Assembly (NCBI GenBank): GCA_963814975.1
Contig: CAWFFB010000035.1
Location: 496,001-560,000 of the forward strand
Source of the DNA: CAVUXJ01 sp963814975
GTDB taxonomy: Bacteria > Acidobacteriota > Vicinamibacteria > Vicinamibacterales > CAVVIG01
Direction of reading: 5' to 3'
DNA: 64,000 nt
This document shows, one piece after another, positions 16,791-25,492 of the stretch. The notes below the pieces were generated by a model that worked only from the letters and a program-made list of their open reading frames with translations, was not told the DNA's origin and searched no databases. Each line of letters opens with the position of its first letter. Position 1 is the stretch's first letter. The position numbers and the translations under genes were made by a program.

Positions 16791-17672
16791 ATGTCCGATG
16801 CTCGATGGGGTGATCCGCGCGAATTCGACGAGCGTGATCCTGACCACGAATCGCCGCGCGTGTACGACCCGCGCGACCGGGATGAACACGATCCTCGGGA
16901 TGGCCTGATGCGCGACCTCGACCTGCCGCTCGGCGACGAGCGTGAATTGGTCGTTGACCGCGACCGAGTCTACGAGCTTGGCGGCGAAGACAGTCGGACC
17001 CTGGCTGCCGTCGGTGCGTTTCGAGTCGTACCAGAGCATGATCTCGATGTTCCACACGACATCCTTGAGAACCTCCACGATCAGAGGCTCGTCGAGGCCG
17101 TGGACCTGGGCGACGGCGAGCGCGGACTGACCCTCACGACAGTGGGACGACACCTGCTCGATTCGCACTCGCTGGAGCGAGACGACGAGCCGTCGCAGGT
17201 GTTCTACGCCGGCGTCAGCCGCTCACGGGAGATCGACCACGACTCCAGTCTCTACGCGACGTTTCGACAGGAAGAGACCCGTCTTCGAGACGAGCACCCT
17301 GACCTTGAGATCCGACGCGTCGTCCTTGAGCAAGACCTGAAGCGCGAGTACCAAGAGTTCCTGCAGGAGCCCAACCGAGGTCGCTCCGACAGCGACGGCC
17401 GACCTGGTCGCGACGAGAACGAGGTCCGTGACTGGGCGCGCGAACATGATCTGCCCTACTTCGACGACCAGGTTCATTTCCCCGACTACCGAATCGAGTA
17501 CGACGTCGATGGCCGAGAGCTTCACCAGGACGTCGAGCTCTTTACGCCGCACTACCGCGGCGCCCATGCCGCTAGCCATGCCCAGACCGGCTTCCGCATC
17601 TATGTGGTCGCCTCTCGCGGTGGCGGTGGTCGCTCTGGGCCCCGCCCGCGCGGGATGGAGGAATTCCTGTGA
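16791..17672 (+). CDS. Unrecognised 293-aa protein of the mobile region
   Basis: Start chosen at ATG 16791 because GGAGGCAGCA precedes it. The first 50 residues are extremely rich in Asp, Arg and Glu (DPREFDERDPDHESPRVYDP), then LVVDRDRVYELGGEDSRTLA, AVGAFRVVPEHDL suggests a winged-helix-like strand, and the C-terminal part (RRVVLEQDLKREYQEFLQE, HDLPYFDDQVHFPDYRIEYD, HAASHAQTGFRIYV) looks like an alpha/beta domain with several conserved acidic residues reminiscent of nuclease folds. Overlaps the next start by four bases (GTGA), so the two are coupled. I do not recognise the family with confidence; I infer a role in transfer or replication of a mobile element. Confidence 0.7.
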   Translation: MSDARWGDPREFDERDPDHESPRVYDPRDRDEHDPRDGLMRDLDLPLGDERELVVDRDRVYELGGEDSRTLAAVGAFRVVPEHDLDVPHDILENLHDQRLVEAVDLGDGERGLTLTTVGRHLLDSHSLERDDEPSQVFYAGVSRSREIDHDSSLYATFRQEETRLRDEHPDLEIRRVVLEQDLKREYQEFLQEPNRGRSDSDGRPGRDENEVRDWAREHDLPYFDDQVHFPDYRIEYDVDGRELHQDVELFTPHYRGAHAASHAQTGFRIYVVASRGGGGRSGPRPRGMEEFL

Positions 17673-18802
17673 CACACGAATATCCTCCCAACAGGACCTT
17701 CGACAGCGTCAGCGTCAGCCGAGTGGCCGCCTTGGCCGATTACGGCTTGATGCTGCGACAGCGCCAGTTCCTCGTGACGGTCATGGTCCACTCCGGATGT
17801 TTTCTGGAGCGACAGTACCGCGAGTTCACCGGCACCGCGCGAGGCCAGAACAGTCGTGAGTTCGTGGCCAGGCTGGTGGACCGCGGATTCGCCCGAGCCA
17901 TTGAGCCAGGCCCCGTCCGACGTGGGCGCCTGTACCACGTCCACCACAAGCCGCTCTACGAGGCGATTGGCCAAGCGGACAACCGAAACCGTCGTCTCCG
18001 CACGATCAGCCGCATGGTCGAACGGGTGATGATTCTCGATGCGGTGCTGGGCGATCGACACTGCTGGTGGTTGAGTCCCGAATGCGACAAGCGCGCCTTG
18101 TTCGACGTCACGCACCAGACCGGACTGCGGCCAGAGGACTACCCGCACATCGCGTTCGGAGCGGGACGAGCGAAGATCATCCGCTGCTTCCCCGACAAGT
18201 TGCCCATCGGCATCCAGAAGGACGACACGAGTCGGTTCGTGTTTCTCTACCTCGTAAATCGGCGGCTGCCTGTGGACTTCCGCCAGTTCCTCATCCGTCA
18301 CGCCGAGCTGTTCCGCTTCCTCCACCAATGGACCGTCCGATTGCTTCTGCCGCGACGCTTCAGAAAGGCGGCGGCGCTGTACAAAGCGGCGCTCCGAGAA
18401 GAGCTCTGGACTCCGCTGAATCCGAGCGTGAGCAAGTCCCTGGAGACCTACTTTCGCGAACGGCAGGAGCAGGGCGGACACCTGGGAGATCCGACCGATC
18501 GTTACATCGCGCAAGAGTTCCGAAAACAGGGTATGCCGAAGATCCAAGCCCTCTATCGGGCGTGGCGACGGACAGGAGACACGGTGCTCTGGCAGTCGTC
18601 CTCGACGTGCTTGCGCGACGACTGGTCGTACGGCCGTTCGGCCGTTGAGATTCAGCCACTGAACCGCCAATACCTCCAGCTCACTGGCTCAATGGACCGG
18701 GATGTATGGGCCAAGAGGGGGGCGAAGCGAAAATCGCGTCAGGTTGGCCCCCCGGTGTCGCCGCCTTCTCTTGACGTCTCCTCACCCCTGGTGGCTCCAT
18801 GA
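17669..18802 (+). CDS. Unrecognised 377-aa protein with winged-helix-like N-terminus
   Basis: Starts with GTG overlapping the previous stop. Residues 20-90 (RQRQFLVTVMVHSGCFLERQ, SREFVARLVDRGFARAIEPG, RGRLYHVHHKPLYEAIG) look like the winged helix of replication-relaxation-type proteins. The following part contains WWLSPECDKRALFDV, IIRCFPDKLPIGIQKD and FVFLYLVNRRLPVDFRQFL, and a helical C-terminus. No catalytic motif is certain. Its close coupling with the 293-aa gene argues for joint function. The frame is intact. Function unknown; replication or mobilisation of the integrated element is a guess. Confidence 0.65.
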   Translation: MTHEYPPNRTFDSVSVSRVAALADYGLMLRQRQFLVTVMVHSGCFLERQYREFTGTARGQNSREFVARLVDRGFARAIEPGPVRRGRLYHVHHKPLYEAIGQADNRNRRLRTISRMVERVMILDAVLGDRHCWWLSPECDKRALFDVTHQTGLRPEDYPHIAFGAGRAKIIRCFPDKLPIGIQKDDTSRFVFLYLVNRRLPVDFRQFLIRHAELFRFLHQWTVRLLLPRRFRKAAALYKAALREELWTPLNPSVSKSLETYFRERQEQGGHLGDPTDRYIAQEFRKQGMPKIQALYRAWRRTGDTVLWQSSSTCLRDDWSYGRSAVEIQPLNRQYLQLTGSMDRDVWAKRGAKRKSRQVGPPVSPPSLDVSSPLVAP

Positions 18803-18915
18803 GCGTTCGCTTTGTGCAAGCGTCTGAATCGCAGCACCTTGCTGCGGAAGCGCGATCGAGGCGGCGCTCTTTGCCGCCGTCACTGTCGGTGTCGGTATCG
18901 CAGTCGGTGAACCAA

Positions 18916-18991
18916 CGATGGCGTGAACGACCCCGCTGTCCTGCCTCGCCAGTGACCCCAGGCCGTCGAGACGGGGTCGTTCACGCCATCG
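18916..18991. repeat. Perfect 19-bp inverted repeat
   Basis: CGATGGCGTGAACGACCCC at 18916-18934 and GGGGTCGTTCACGCCATCG at 18973-18991, with 38 bases between. No T-run follows the right arm, so a rho-independent terminator is unlikely. Candidate protein-binding or processing site. Confidence 0.85.
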
Positions 18992-19217
18992 CTGGTCGTG
19001 CCGCATGTCGCTGTCTGCGCGCACAGGTCGTGCACGACGAACGCGCCGCGCGCGTGCTCGTGTTCGTGTCCAGATCCGCAGGGATGAAGCGGCGGACGAA
19101 TCGCACAAGAAATGGGGTCGCGCGCGTCCCAATGTTTCCCGGAAGGAGCGCCGCCTTTCGCGGATCCAGATCCCGCTGCCGACCATCGCGTATTTCAGGC
19201 TGGCGCCGTGCTCAGCC

Positions 19218-19278
19218 TCGTCAATGCTCTTCGCTTCGCTTCGACCCGGCCGGCGGCCGGGCCTTCGGGCATTGACGA
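19218..19278. repeat. 10-bp inverted repeat enclosing a GC-rich hairpin
   Basis: TCGTCAATGC at 19218-19227 pairs with GCATTGACGA at 19269-19278; between them CCGGCCGGCGGCCGGGCC can fold on itself, giving a nested structure. Confidence 0.55.
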
Positions 19279-19754
19279 CGCCTCCGCGCGGCACGACTTG
19301 GGCTATTGCGCGATGCCGGCTTTCTGATGGCTGGGGCGGGCCGAGAAAAGCGAGTTGACGCAAGATTTCTGCAGGCGTATGTTGATGTATCGCGTCTGTG
19401 CCCCGACGGCACATCCTCCGCATCGCACCCAGTGCATGCAGAGCGCGTTTCCAGTCGTCGCCCTCAGGGCACGGTTCAAGCGCACCCCCCACAACATCGG
19501 GTCAGGCTGCTACGCCGCCACGCTGCGCGTGAGTCGGCGCATCTGACTCGCGATCAAGCGGACTCTCTTCGACGCGTCGTCTCGAAGACCAAGCGTCGTT
19601 GAGAACCGCGTTCGCCGAGGCGCCTGCGCGTCCATGTCTCGGCCGAACGCCTGGCATATGACGGTCGCGTGCCACGCGACGACCGTCACCGCGCGGAGCC
19701 CGGCTCCCCGCGGGTCGATGTCGGCAACAGCCCTCATCCGCGCTCCACCGACAT

Positions 19755-19783
19755 CGACGCGCCGACTCCAAGTCGGCGCGTCG
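19755..19783. repeat. Perfect 13-bp hairpin with 3-base loop
   Basis: CGACGCGCCGACT, CCA, AGTCGGCGCGTCG. It sits 60 bases before the start of the 61-aa gene. A weaker hairpin (GACGGTCGCGT / ACGCGACgaCCGTC) lies at 19660-19687. No following T-run. Confidence 0.75.
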
Positions 19784-19842
19784 GAGCGCGCAATCCCAGC
19801 ACAACACGAATCGTCGTGAATCGCCCTTCTTGGGGGACCTCC

Positions 19843-20028
19843 ATGGACTTCGTTGATCGTGGGGATGACCGGCCGGAACCGATCTCGATTGCGCGGTGCC
19901 GCGAGCTGCTCGGCGATGAGGCCGACACGCTGACCGATCAGGACGTCGAACTGATCCGTCGGCACGCCGAGACGATGGCGCAGATCGTGGTCCAGATCTT
20001 TGTCGAGAGCCGTCGGATTCCTGGGTAA
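19843..20028 (+). CDS. Small 61-aa protein upstream of serine recombinase
   Basis: MDFVDRGDDRPEPISIARCR, then ELLGDEADTLTDQDVELIRR and HAETMAQIVVQIFVESRR. Predicted to be two or three amphipathic helices. A GGGGGACC site precedes the ATG. It lies 58 bases upstream of the recombinase start in the same direction and could be a directionality or accessory factor, though this is only positional inference. I do not recognise a named family. Confidence 0.6.
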   Translation: MDFVDRGDDRPEPISIARCRELLGDEADTLTDQDVELIRRHAETMAQIVVQIFVESRRIPG

Positions 20029-20086
20029 GACCGTGCCTTCTCGACACACCTTGCCCGCGCCTACGATTGGGTCTAATCTGCCGCTG

Positions 20087-21629
20087 ATGGTCGGCGCGGT
20101 GATCTACGTTCGCGTCAGTACCGAAGGAGCAGACGGAGAACCTCAGTCTGCCGACCCAACTCCGTGCCTGCGAGGAGTACTGCCGTCGCCAGGGCTACGA
20201 AATCCTCGAACGCTTCCACGAAGAAGGCGAGAGCGCCAAGACCACGGACCGCAGTCAGCTCCAGGCACTGCTGAAGTACTGCCGCACGCATAAGGGTAAA
20301 GTCCACTTCGTCGTCGTGTACAACCTCACGCGATTCGCGCGCGAGAAGTACGACCACTTCGCGCTCCGTGCACACCTGAAATCGCTCGGCATCTCGCTGC
20401 GGTCGGCCACCGAGCCGATCGACGACACGTCCACCGGCAAGTTGATGGAAGGGGTACTGGCGTCTTTCGCGCAGTTCGACAACGACGTGCGCTCTGACCG
20501 CACCCGCGCGGGTATGCGCGCCGCACTGGAACTCGGCCGATGGACCTTTCCTGCGCCGATCGGCTATCTGAACGCGCCGAAATGGTCCGGCAAGAGCCTG
20601 GTGCCGGACCCGGAACGCGCGCCACTCATCGCGCGTGCGTTCGAGGACCTCGCAACGGGACGATTCACGAAGCAAGAAGTCATTGCCCGAATGACCGAGG
20701 CCGGCCTGCGCACGCGACGTGGATTGGTGCTCTCGCCGCAAAGCTTCGGCCAGATGGTGCGGAACTCGATTTACGTCGGCAGGGTCGAGAGCCCGGACTA
20801 TGGCGTGTCAACCCGCGGCGATTTCGAGCCGCTGATCGACGAGGCCACGTTCTATCGCGTGCAGGCGGTTCTCGATGGCCGCGTCGTCGTCGCAGGGCCA
20901 CGACCGCGGCATCATCCGGATTTTCCGCTCAGGGGATTCGTGCGGTGCGAGACGTGCGACCGTCCGCTGACGGGCAGCTGGTCGAAGGGCCGGAACGGCC
21001 ATTACGCGTACTACCACTGCCAGCGGCAGTGCCGGGCGGTCAACATCAGCAAGGCGACGCTGGAAGGGGCCTTCGTCGATGAGCTCGCATTGTTGCAGCC
21101 AACGCCTGGCTACATGCGGCTGGTGAAGGATCGAATCCTCTGCGTGTGGGAGCAGCGTCGGGCTGACGCGAAGGACCGGACGACGGAACAGCAACGGCGG
21201 GTGAGTGCCATCCAACAGAAGCTGGACAAGCTGGACGAGGCGTTCCTGTACGCGGAGGCGATCGACGTCACGACCTACGGCCGTCAACGCGACAAGCTAC
21301 GCGAGGGATTGACGCTCGCCAAGATCGACCATCACGCCGAGGCCGTCGATGAACTCGACGTGGAGGGCATCCTGGCCTTCGCAGAACGCATTCTGCCGCG
21401 CGCCTCAGACCTCTGGGTGCAAGCCTCGCTTGATTACAAGCAGCGGCTGCAGCAGCTGTTCTTCCCTGAAGGAATCGCGTACGACGGAAATCGGTTTAAT
21501 CGAACCGCCGTAACGGCACCACTTTTCAAGTACTTGGCGCCGTCCGAGAGTGCTGATGAAAGAGTGGTGAGCCGGGACGGAATCGAACCGTCAACCCGCA
21601 GATTAAGAGTCTGCTGCTCTGCCAATTGA
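20087..21629 (+). CDS. Large serine recombinase (site-specific integrase), one frameshift
   Basis: From ATG 20087 the catalytic domain reads MVGAVIYVRVST with the nucleophilic Ser; one extra base near 20122 must be removed to continue as KEQTENLSLPTQLRACEEYC. The rest is open: HFVVVYNLTRFAREKYDHFA, the recombinase domain RAGMRAALELGRWTFPAPIG, a zinc ribbon CETCDRPLTG...YYHCQRQC, and a coiled coil (QQRRVSAIQQKLDKLDEAFL). About 514 aa corrected. The last codons (RDGIEPSTRRLRVCCSAN) are the antisense of tRNA-Lys, so the gene runs into the tRNA 3' end; this is how integration at that tRNA would look, and the element lies to the left. Confidence 0.88.
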
Positions 21630-21640
21630 GCTACCGGCCC
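21565..21640 (-). tRNA. tRNA-Lys (anticodon CTT)
   Basis: Full cloverleaf on the minus strand: acceptor GGGCCGG pairs with CCGGCTC, D-arm GCTCAATTGGCAGAGC, anticodon arm GCAGA CTCTTAA TCTGC giving anticodon CTT, T-arm GACGG TTCGATT CCGTC, and an encoded CCA. Its 3' end points at the serine recombinase, whose frame stops inside the tRNA. The terminal TGGTGAGCCGG (plus strand) recurs at 7351 and 9818. Confidence 0.96.
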
Positions 21641-21729
21641 ACATCGCGGGAAATCGCCGTGCGGGAAACACTAATTCTATCAGAGGGCCGGCCGCGATCT
21701 GCAAGCCGCGATCTACAATCAGAGCGGAC

Positions 21730-21806
21730 GCGCCCGTAGCTCAGTTGGATAGAGCGGCAGGCTTCGAACCTGTAGGCCGGGGGTTCAAGTCCCTCCGGGC
21801 GCGCCA
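21730..21806 (+). tRNA. tRNA-Arg (anticodon TCG)
   Basis: Acceptor GCGCCCG pairs with CGGGCGC; anticodon arm GCAGG CTTCGAA CCTGT gives TCG, reading CGA codons; T-loop TTCAAGT within GGGGG..CCCTC; CCA encoded. It is oriented away from tRNA-Lys. Confidence 0.95.
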
Positions 21807-22402
21807 TTTCTCATCGAGGGGCTAGCGCCTGTCGAACTCCCCCGCACGCTCGCTCGCGGGGGCCCGAGCTCCCCGCTCCGCTCGCGTGGCTCACTCGCTA
21901 CGCTCGTCGCGCTGGCCGAGAAGAAGCGATCGGTGTCTAAGCGGAGAGCGGGACAAAATGAGTGCTGAGCTCCTGCGCAAGACGGTCTTGCATCTGCTCA
22001 TTTTCGTGATCGTCATCGTGACGATTAGTGCCGTCGGTATATGGCTGGACCTCGGCGCTGTTGTCGAGTGAAGGTCGGCGGGCGGGGTTAGGCAACCGTC
22101 GCTCGCGCCTGCAAATCGAGCGTGCGAACTCCGGCTCGCATGCCCTCCGCACACACTCTTCACCAACTTGACGTCGTCGGTGCCCGTGCGCATGATGGAT
22201 CTTCCTCGGTCGCACGAGAGGAAACGCCCATGGCCCGCCGCCTGATCAAGCTCGCTGCCGCGGTCGCGCTGCTGCTCGATGGCGGCGAAGACGTGCTCAC
22301 GCGGGCGCGGCGCCGGGCCTGCCCACCGGGCGCTCCGACGGGTACTGATAGAATCAGCCCTTCGAGATCCAAGCCTCCACGAACGATCAGACTTTCTCGC
22401 GT
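21807..22402. other. spacer between two tRNA-Arg genes
   Basis: About 600 bases. Apart from a possible 37-aa membrane peptide (21958-22071) no gene is supported. A second short frame with a GAGGAAA site and ATG at 22230 (ARRLIKLAAAVALLLDGG) runs into the next tRNA gene and is probably spurious. Confidence 0.4.
21958..22071 (+). CDS. Possible 37-aa single-span membrane peptide
   Basis: MSAELLRKTVLHLLIFVIVI then VTISAVGIWLDLGAVVE-stop: a short cytoplasmic leader, one strongly hydrophobic span and a short tail. GCGGAGAGCGGG precedes the ATG as a possible ribosome site. No relative is recognised; a frame this short can arise by chance. Confidence 0.3.
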   Translation: MSAELLRKTVLHLLIFVIVIVTISAVGIWLDLGAVVE

Positions 22403-22476
<74 letters not shown>

Positions 22477-22556
22477 TTACCCTTCCGAAAATCTGGACAT
22501 CCGACGGCACAAACGTGCGCGCGTCCGGTGACCTGCTTCGTAAGATAGGCCGCAAC

Positions 22557-24137
22557 ATGGCGGGCGTCGTTCGAGGGCCTCGGCTCCTGCTGCTCATGGC
22601 GATCGCTGTGTATCTCGGTGTGTCGTCATGGCGGTTGGACGTGTTCCCACCGGTTGGCGAAGACGAGCCCTGGATCGCGGCCGCGCCCTATAAGCTCGCC
22701 ACCGAGGGCACCTACGGATCCGACCTGTTCGCCGGCTACTACGGGGTCGAACGAAGAAATTATCAGCAGATGCCGCTCTTCCCGTTGCTCGAGGCGGCGG
22801 TCTTCAAGATCGCCGGCGTGGGCGTCGTGCAGATGCGGACGCTGTCGATCCTGTTCGGGTTTGTGTTGCTCGTCGTCGTCTTCCTGGCTGGCTCCATGAT
22901 TGCCGACGAACGCGTCGGCGCCGTGGCGGCGATCCTCATGGTGACCGAGCGCATCACCGGCGGCGTCAACCAGATCGGGATCCTCCTGCTCGACCGGGCA
23001 CGGATCAACCGCTACGACATCGCGGTCCCGGTGTTCGGGTTGCTGGCATGGCTCGTCTTCGAGCGGGCGGAGCGGCGTCGATCGATCGGTGGCTATGTCG
23101 CCGCCGGCGCGCTGGTCGGCTGCGCGAGCCTGAGTCACCTGTACGGCGCGTTCTGGATGCTCGCGTTGGGAATCGTCATGGCCGCCCGTCGTGGTCGCCG
23201 GGGGCTGTTCTCGTCCGAGGCCGCTGCAATGGCGGCAGGTGCCGCCGTGACCTGGCTTCCGTGGGTCTTGTTCATTGCGTCCGCATGGGCCGACTATCTG
23301 GGGCAGATGCGGTTCATTTCGCCCCGGTTGCAGTTGTTCGACTGGCGCTTCTACGTCACGAACGTCGCGACGAGCGCCGGACCCCTCGCCCTCGGATGGG
23401 CGTGGCTCGTGCTGCGAGATCTGCCTTTCGGGCGCATAGGAACGTGGCTGATGGTCCTCGGCGTGCCGGCGGCGCTCGTGTACGTCGGCGTGGCGAGGCG
23501 CCGCGTGAGCGGCGGCGCCGTGAGCCTGGCACTGATCCTCATCGTGCAGCTGGTGCTGTTCCTCGTGCTGATTCAGGTCAAGACGATCAGTTACATGATC
23601 GCCTTGTGGCCGCTCGCTGCGCTCGTAATCGCCTTCCTCGGAACGAGGCTGTGGGATGGGGGCGGATCATGGACTCGCCTGGTCGGCGCCGCCGTCGCGC
23701 TCGGCGTGGTGATCGAGGGCGCCTCGAGGCTGGCCGTGACGGCACGCGCGGCCGAAACGATGACGCCGTACGATTTTTATGCCCGGCAGGTACAGAGCTG
23801 CATCCCGCCAGGGTCGCTGGTACTGGGGCTTCAACACTACTGGCTCGGCCTGCGCGCGTTCCCGTATCGCACGTGGCTCATGCCGATCAACATGGCGCAC
23901 CCCGTGTACGACGATCGGCCGCTACCGTTCGAAGAGGCGATCGAGCGTGTCGATCCAGATGTGATCCTGATCGACCGATACATGGCCGACCTATTTCAGA
24001 GCACAAAGGATCCGAGCGACCGGTTTCATCACCTGTCCACCGGCTTCGAGCGCTACCAGGCCCGCCACAGCCTCGAGCTGCTCTGTACAATCCGCGATCG
24101 AACCTACGGGCCGATGGACGTCTACAAGGTTCACTGA
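22557..24137 (+). CDS. GT39-like membrane glycosyltransferase
   Basis: 526 aa from ATG 22557 (a GTG at 22515 would add 14 residues). The PMT/GT-C family character: a first transmembrane helix (LLLLMAIAVYLGVSSW), then the acidic periplasmic loop VFPPVGEDEPWIAAAPYKLA with the likely catalytic Asp/Glu, QMPLFPLLEAAVFKIAGVG, LDRARINRYDIAVPVFGLLA, and about ten further hydrophobic spans. A soluble C-terminal part follows (CIPPGSLVLGLQHYWLGL). It likely transfers sugar from a polyprenyl-phosphate donor to a lipid or protein outside the membrane. Acceptor unknown. Intact, 16 bases before the ankyrin gene. Confidence 0.8.
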   Translation: MAGVVRGPRLLLLMAIAVYLGVSSWRLDVFPPVGEDEPWIAAAPYKLATEGTYGSDLFAGYYGVERRNYQQMPLFPLLEAAVFKIAGVGVVQMRTLSILFGFVLLVVVFLAGSMIADERVGAVAAILMVTERITGGVNQIGILLLDRARINRYDIAVPVFGLLAWLVFERAERRRSIGGYVAAGALVGCASLSHLYGAFWMLALGIVMAARRGRRGLFSSEAAAMAAGAAVTWLPWVLFIASAWADYLGQMRFISPRLQLFDWRFYVTNVATSAGPLALGWAWLVLRDLPFGRIGTWLMVLGVPAALVYVGVARRRVSGGAVSLALILIVQLVLFLVLIQVKTISYMIALWPLAALVIAFLGTRLWDGGGSWTRLVGAAVALGVVIEGASRLAVTARAAETMTPYDFYARQVQSCIPPGSLVLGLQHYWLGLRAFPYRTWLMPINMAHPVYDDRPLPFEEAIERVDPDVILIDRYMADLFQSTKDPSDRFHHLSTGFERYQARHSLELLCTIRDRTYGPMDVYKVH

Positions 24138-24153
24138 GAGGAAGTACGGCCAC

Positions 24154-25473
24154 GTGACACCCATTGAACCCACACCCGGCGAGGAGCAGGAAGCCAAAGC
24201 GTTTTGCGCGGCCCTCTTCGCCCGCGACGTCGCCGCCGCCAGGTCCGCGCTCGCATCGTCGGAGTTCGTACGCCGGCACATCAACGAGCCGGCGTTCGAC
24301 TTCGGCCAGCGCGCGGCTCACGTCGCCGCCAAGGATCCGGCGATGCTCGACCTGCTCATCGAGTTCGGCGCCGACGTCAACCTGCGCAGCGACTGGGCCA
24401 ACGGTCCCTACACCGTGCTCGACAACGCGGAGGAGTCGTCGGCGCGGTTTCTGATTGGACGCGGCGCCGTGCTCACGCCCCACGTCGCGGCGCGCCTCGG
24501 GTGGATCGACGACCTGCGGCGCCTGATTGACGAAGACCCGTCACGCGTCCACGAGCGCGGTGGCGACGGCCAGCAGCCGCTGCATCAAGCGAAGACGGTT
24601 GAGATCGCGGAGTTTCTCCTTCAGCGAGGCGCGTCGATCGATACCCGCTGCATCGATCACCAGTCGACGCCCGCCCAGTACGCACTCGCCGATCGGCCTG
24701 AGGTGTGCCGCCTGCTGCTCGATCGCGGCGCCGCCCCCGACATCTTCATCGCCGCCCGCCTCGGCGATGTCCCGCTTGCCGATCGGCTGATCGCCTCCAA
24801 TCCGGCCTCGGTGGCGGCGCGGATCAACCAGCCGGGCTACGACGCGGTCCCGCCGTTCAACATCTACTGCTGGACGCTCGGTTTCGGGATGTCGCCGCAC
24901 GCCGTCGCGCTCAAGTACGGACACTCGGACGTGTCCGACACGCTCTGGCGACACAGCTCGCCGGCAGTGCGGCTGCTCGATGCCGCCTCGCACGGCGACG
25001 AGGCGCGCGCGCGTGAAGCGCTGGCGCAGGATCCATCGCTGCCGGGATCGCTCACCGCCGCCGATCACGCGCAATTGGCCTTCGCCATCTTTCACGGGCG
25101 CTTCGACGCGGCGGATCTCATGCTGCGCCTCGGCTTCGATCCCAGGGCCGGAGGCGTCGATGGCGGGTCCGCCCTGCACGCAGCGGCATGGATGGGCCAT
25201 GTCGGGCTGGTAGAGCGGCTCCTCGCGCGCGGCGAGATCGGAATCGAAAGCCGCGATCCGGAACACGAGAGCACGCCCCTCGGCTGGGCCGCTTTCGGAT
25301 CCGTCCACCGGCGAGCGAAGGAAGGGGATTACGTCGGCGTAATCGATCGCCTGGTGGCCGCCGGCGCGAACATCGATGTGCCAGGCAACGGTGGCAACGA
25401 GACCTACCTGGGAATGGCGGAGGGGAATGACGAAGTTCAGCGGGCCCTCCGCCGCCTCGGCGCCCGCGCGTGA
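24154..25473 (+). CDS. Ankyrin-repeat protein
   Basis: 439 aa, GTG start with GAGAGGAAG upstream. Repeated 33-residue ankyrin units: AHVAAKDPAMLDLLIEFGAD, LHQAKTVEIAEFLLQRGAS, PAQYALADRPEVCRLLLDRG, LHAAAWMGHVGLVERLLARG, TYLGMAEGNDEVQRALRRLG. No enzyme domain or signal peptide, so a cytoplasmic protein-interaction scaffold. It is followed within 20 bases by the phosphodiesterase gene and may share its transcript. Intact. Confidence 0.88.
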   Translation: MTPIEPTPGEEQEAKAFCAALFARDVAAARSALASSEFVRRHINEPAFDFGQRAAHVAAKDPAMLDLLIEFGADVNLRSDWANGPYTVLDNAEESSARFLIGRGAVLTPHVAARLGWIDDLRRLIDEDPSRVHERGGDGQQPLHQAKTVEIAEFLLQRGASIDTRCIDHQSTPAQYALADRPEVCRLLLDRGAAPDIFIAARLGDVPLADRLIASNPASVAARINQPGYDAVPPFNIYCWTLGFGMSPHAVALKYGHSDVSDTLWRHSSPAVRLLDAASHGDEARAREALAQDPSLPGSLTAADHAQLAFAIFHGRFDAADLMLRLGFDPRAGGVDGGSALHAAAWMGHVGLVERLLARGEIGIESRDPEHESTPLGWAAFGSVHRRAKEGDYVGVIDRLVAAGANIDVPGNGGNETYLGMAEGNDEVQRALRRLGARA

Positions 25474-25492
25474 GCCCTCGCGCGGAGACGCG

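Larger units (their letters stand above)
18803..19842. other. 1-kb gene-free region with several inverted repeats
   Basis: No gene is convincing in 1,040 bases, although an ATG overlaps the previous stop (ATGA) and opens a 158-codon frame of biased composition. The region instead holds a 19-bp inverted repeat (18916-18991), a 10-bp one (19218-19278), an imperfect hairpin (19660-19687) and a 13-bp hairpin (19755-19783). Such density fits a cis-acting site (origin, transfer or recombination region) or structured RNA of a mobile element. Confidence 0.5.

Noticed and set aside
18916..18991. 19-bp inverted repeat as a rho-independent terminator
   Set aside because: The loop is 38 bases and no T-run follows.
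18782..19492. Long minus-strand open frame of 236 codons in the structured region
   Set aside because: Composition and repeated peptides arise from the inverted repeat; no ribosome site or family match.
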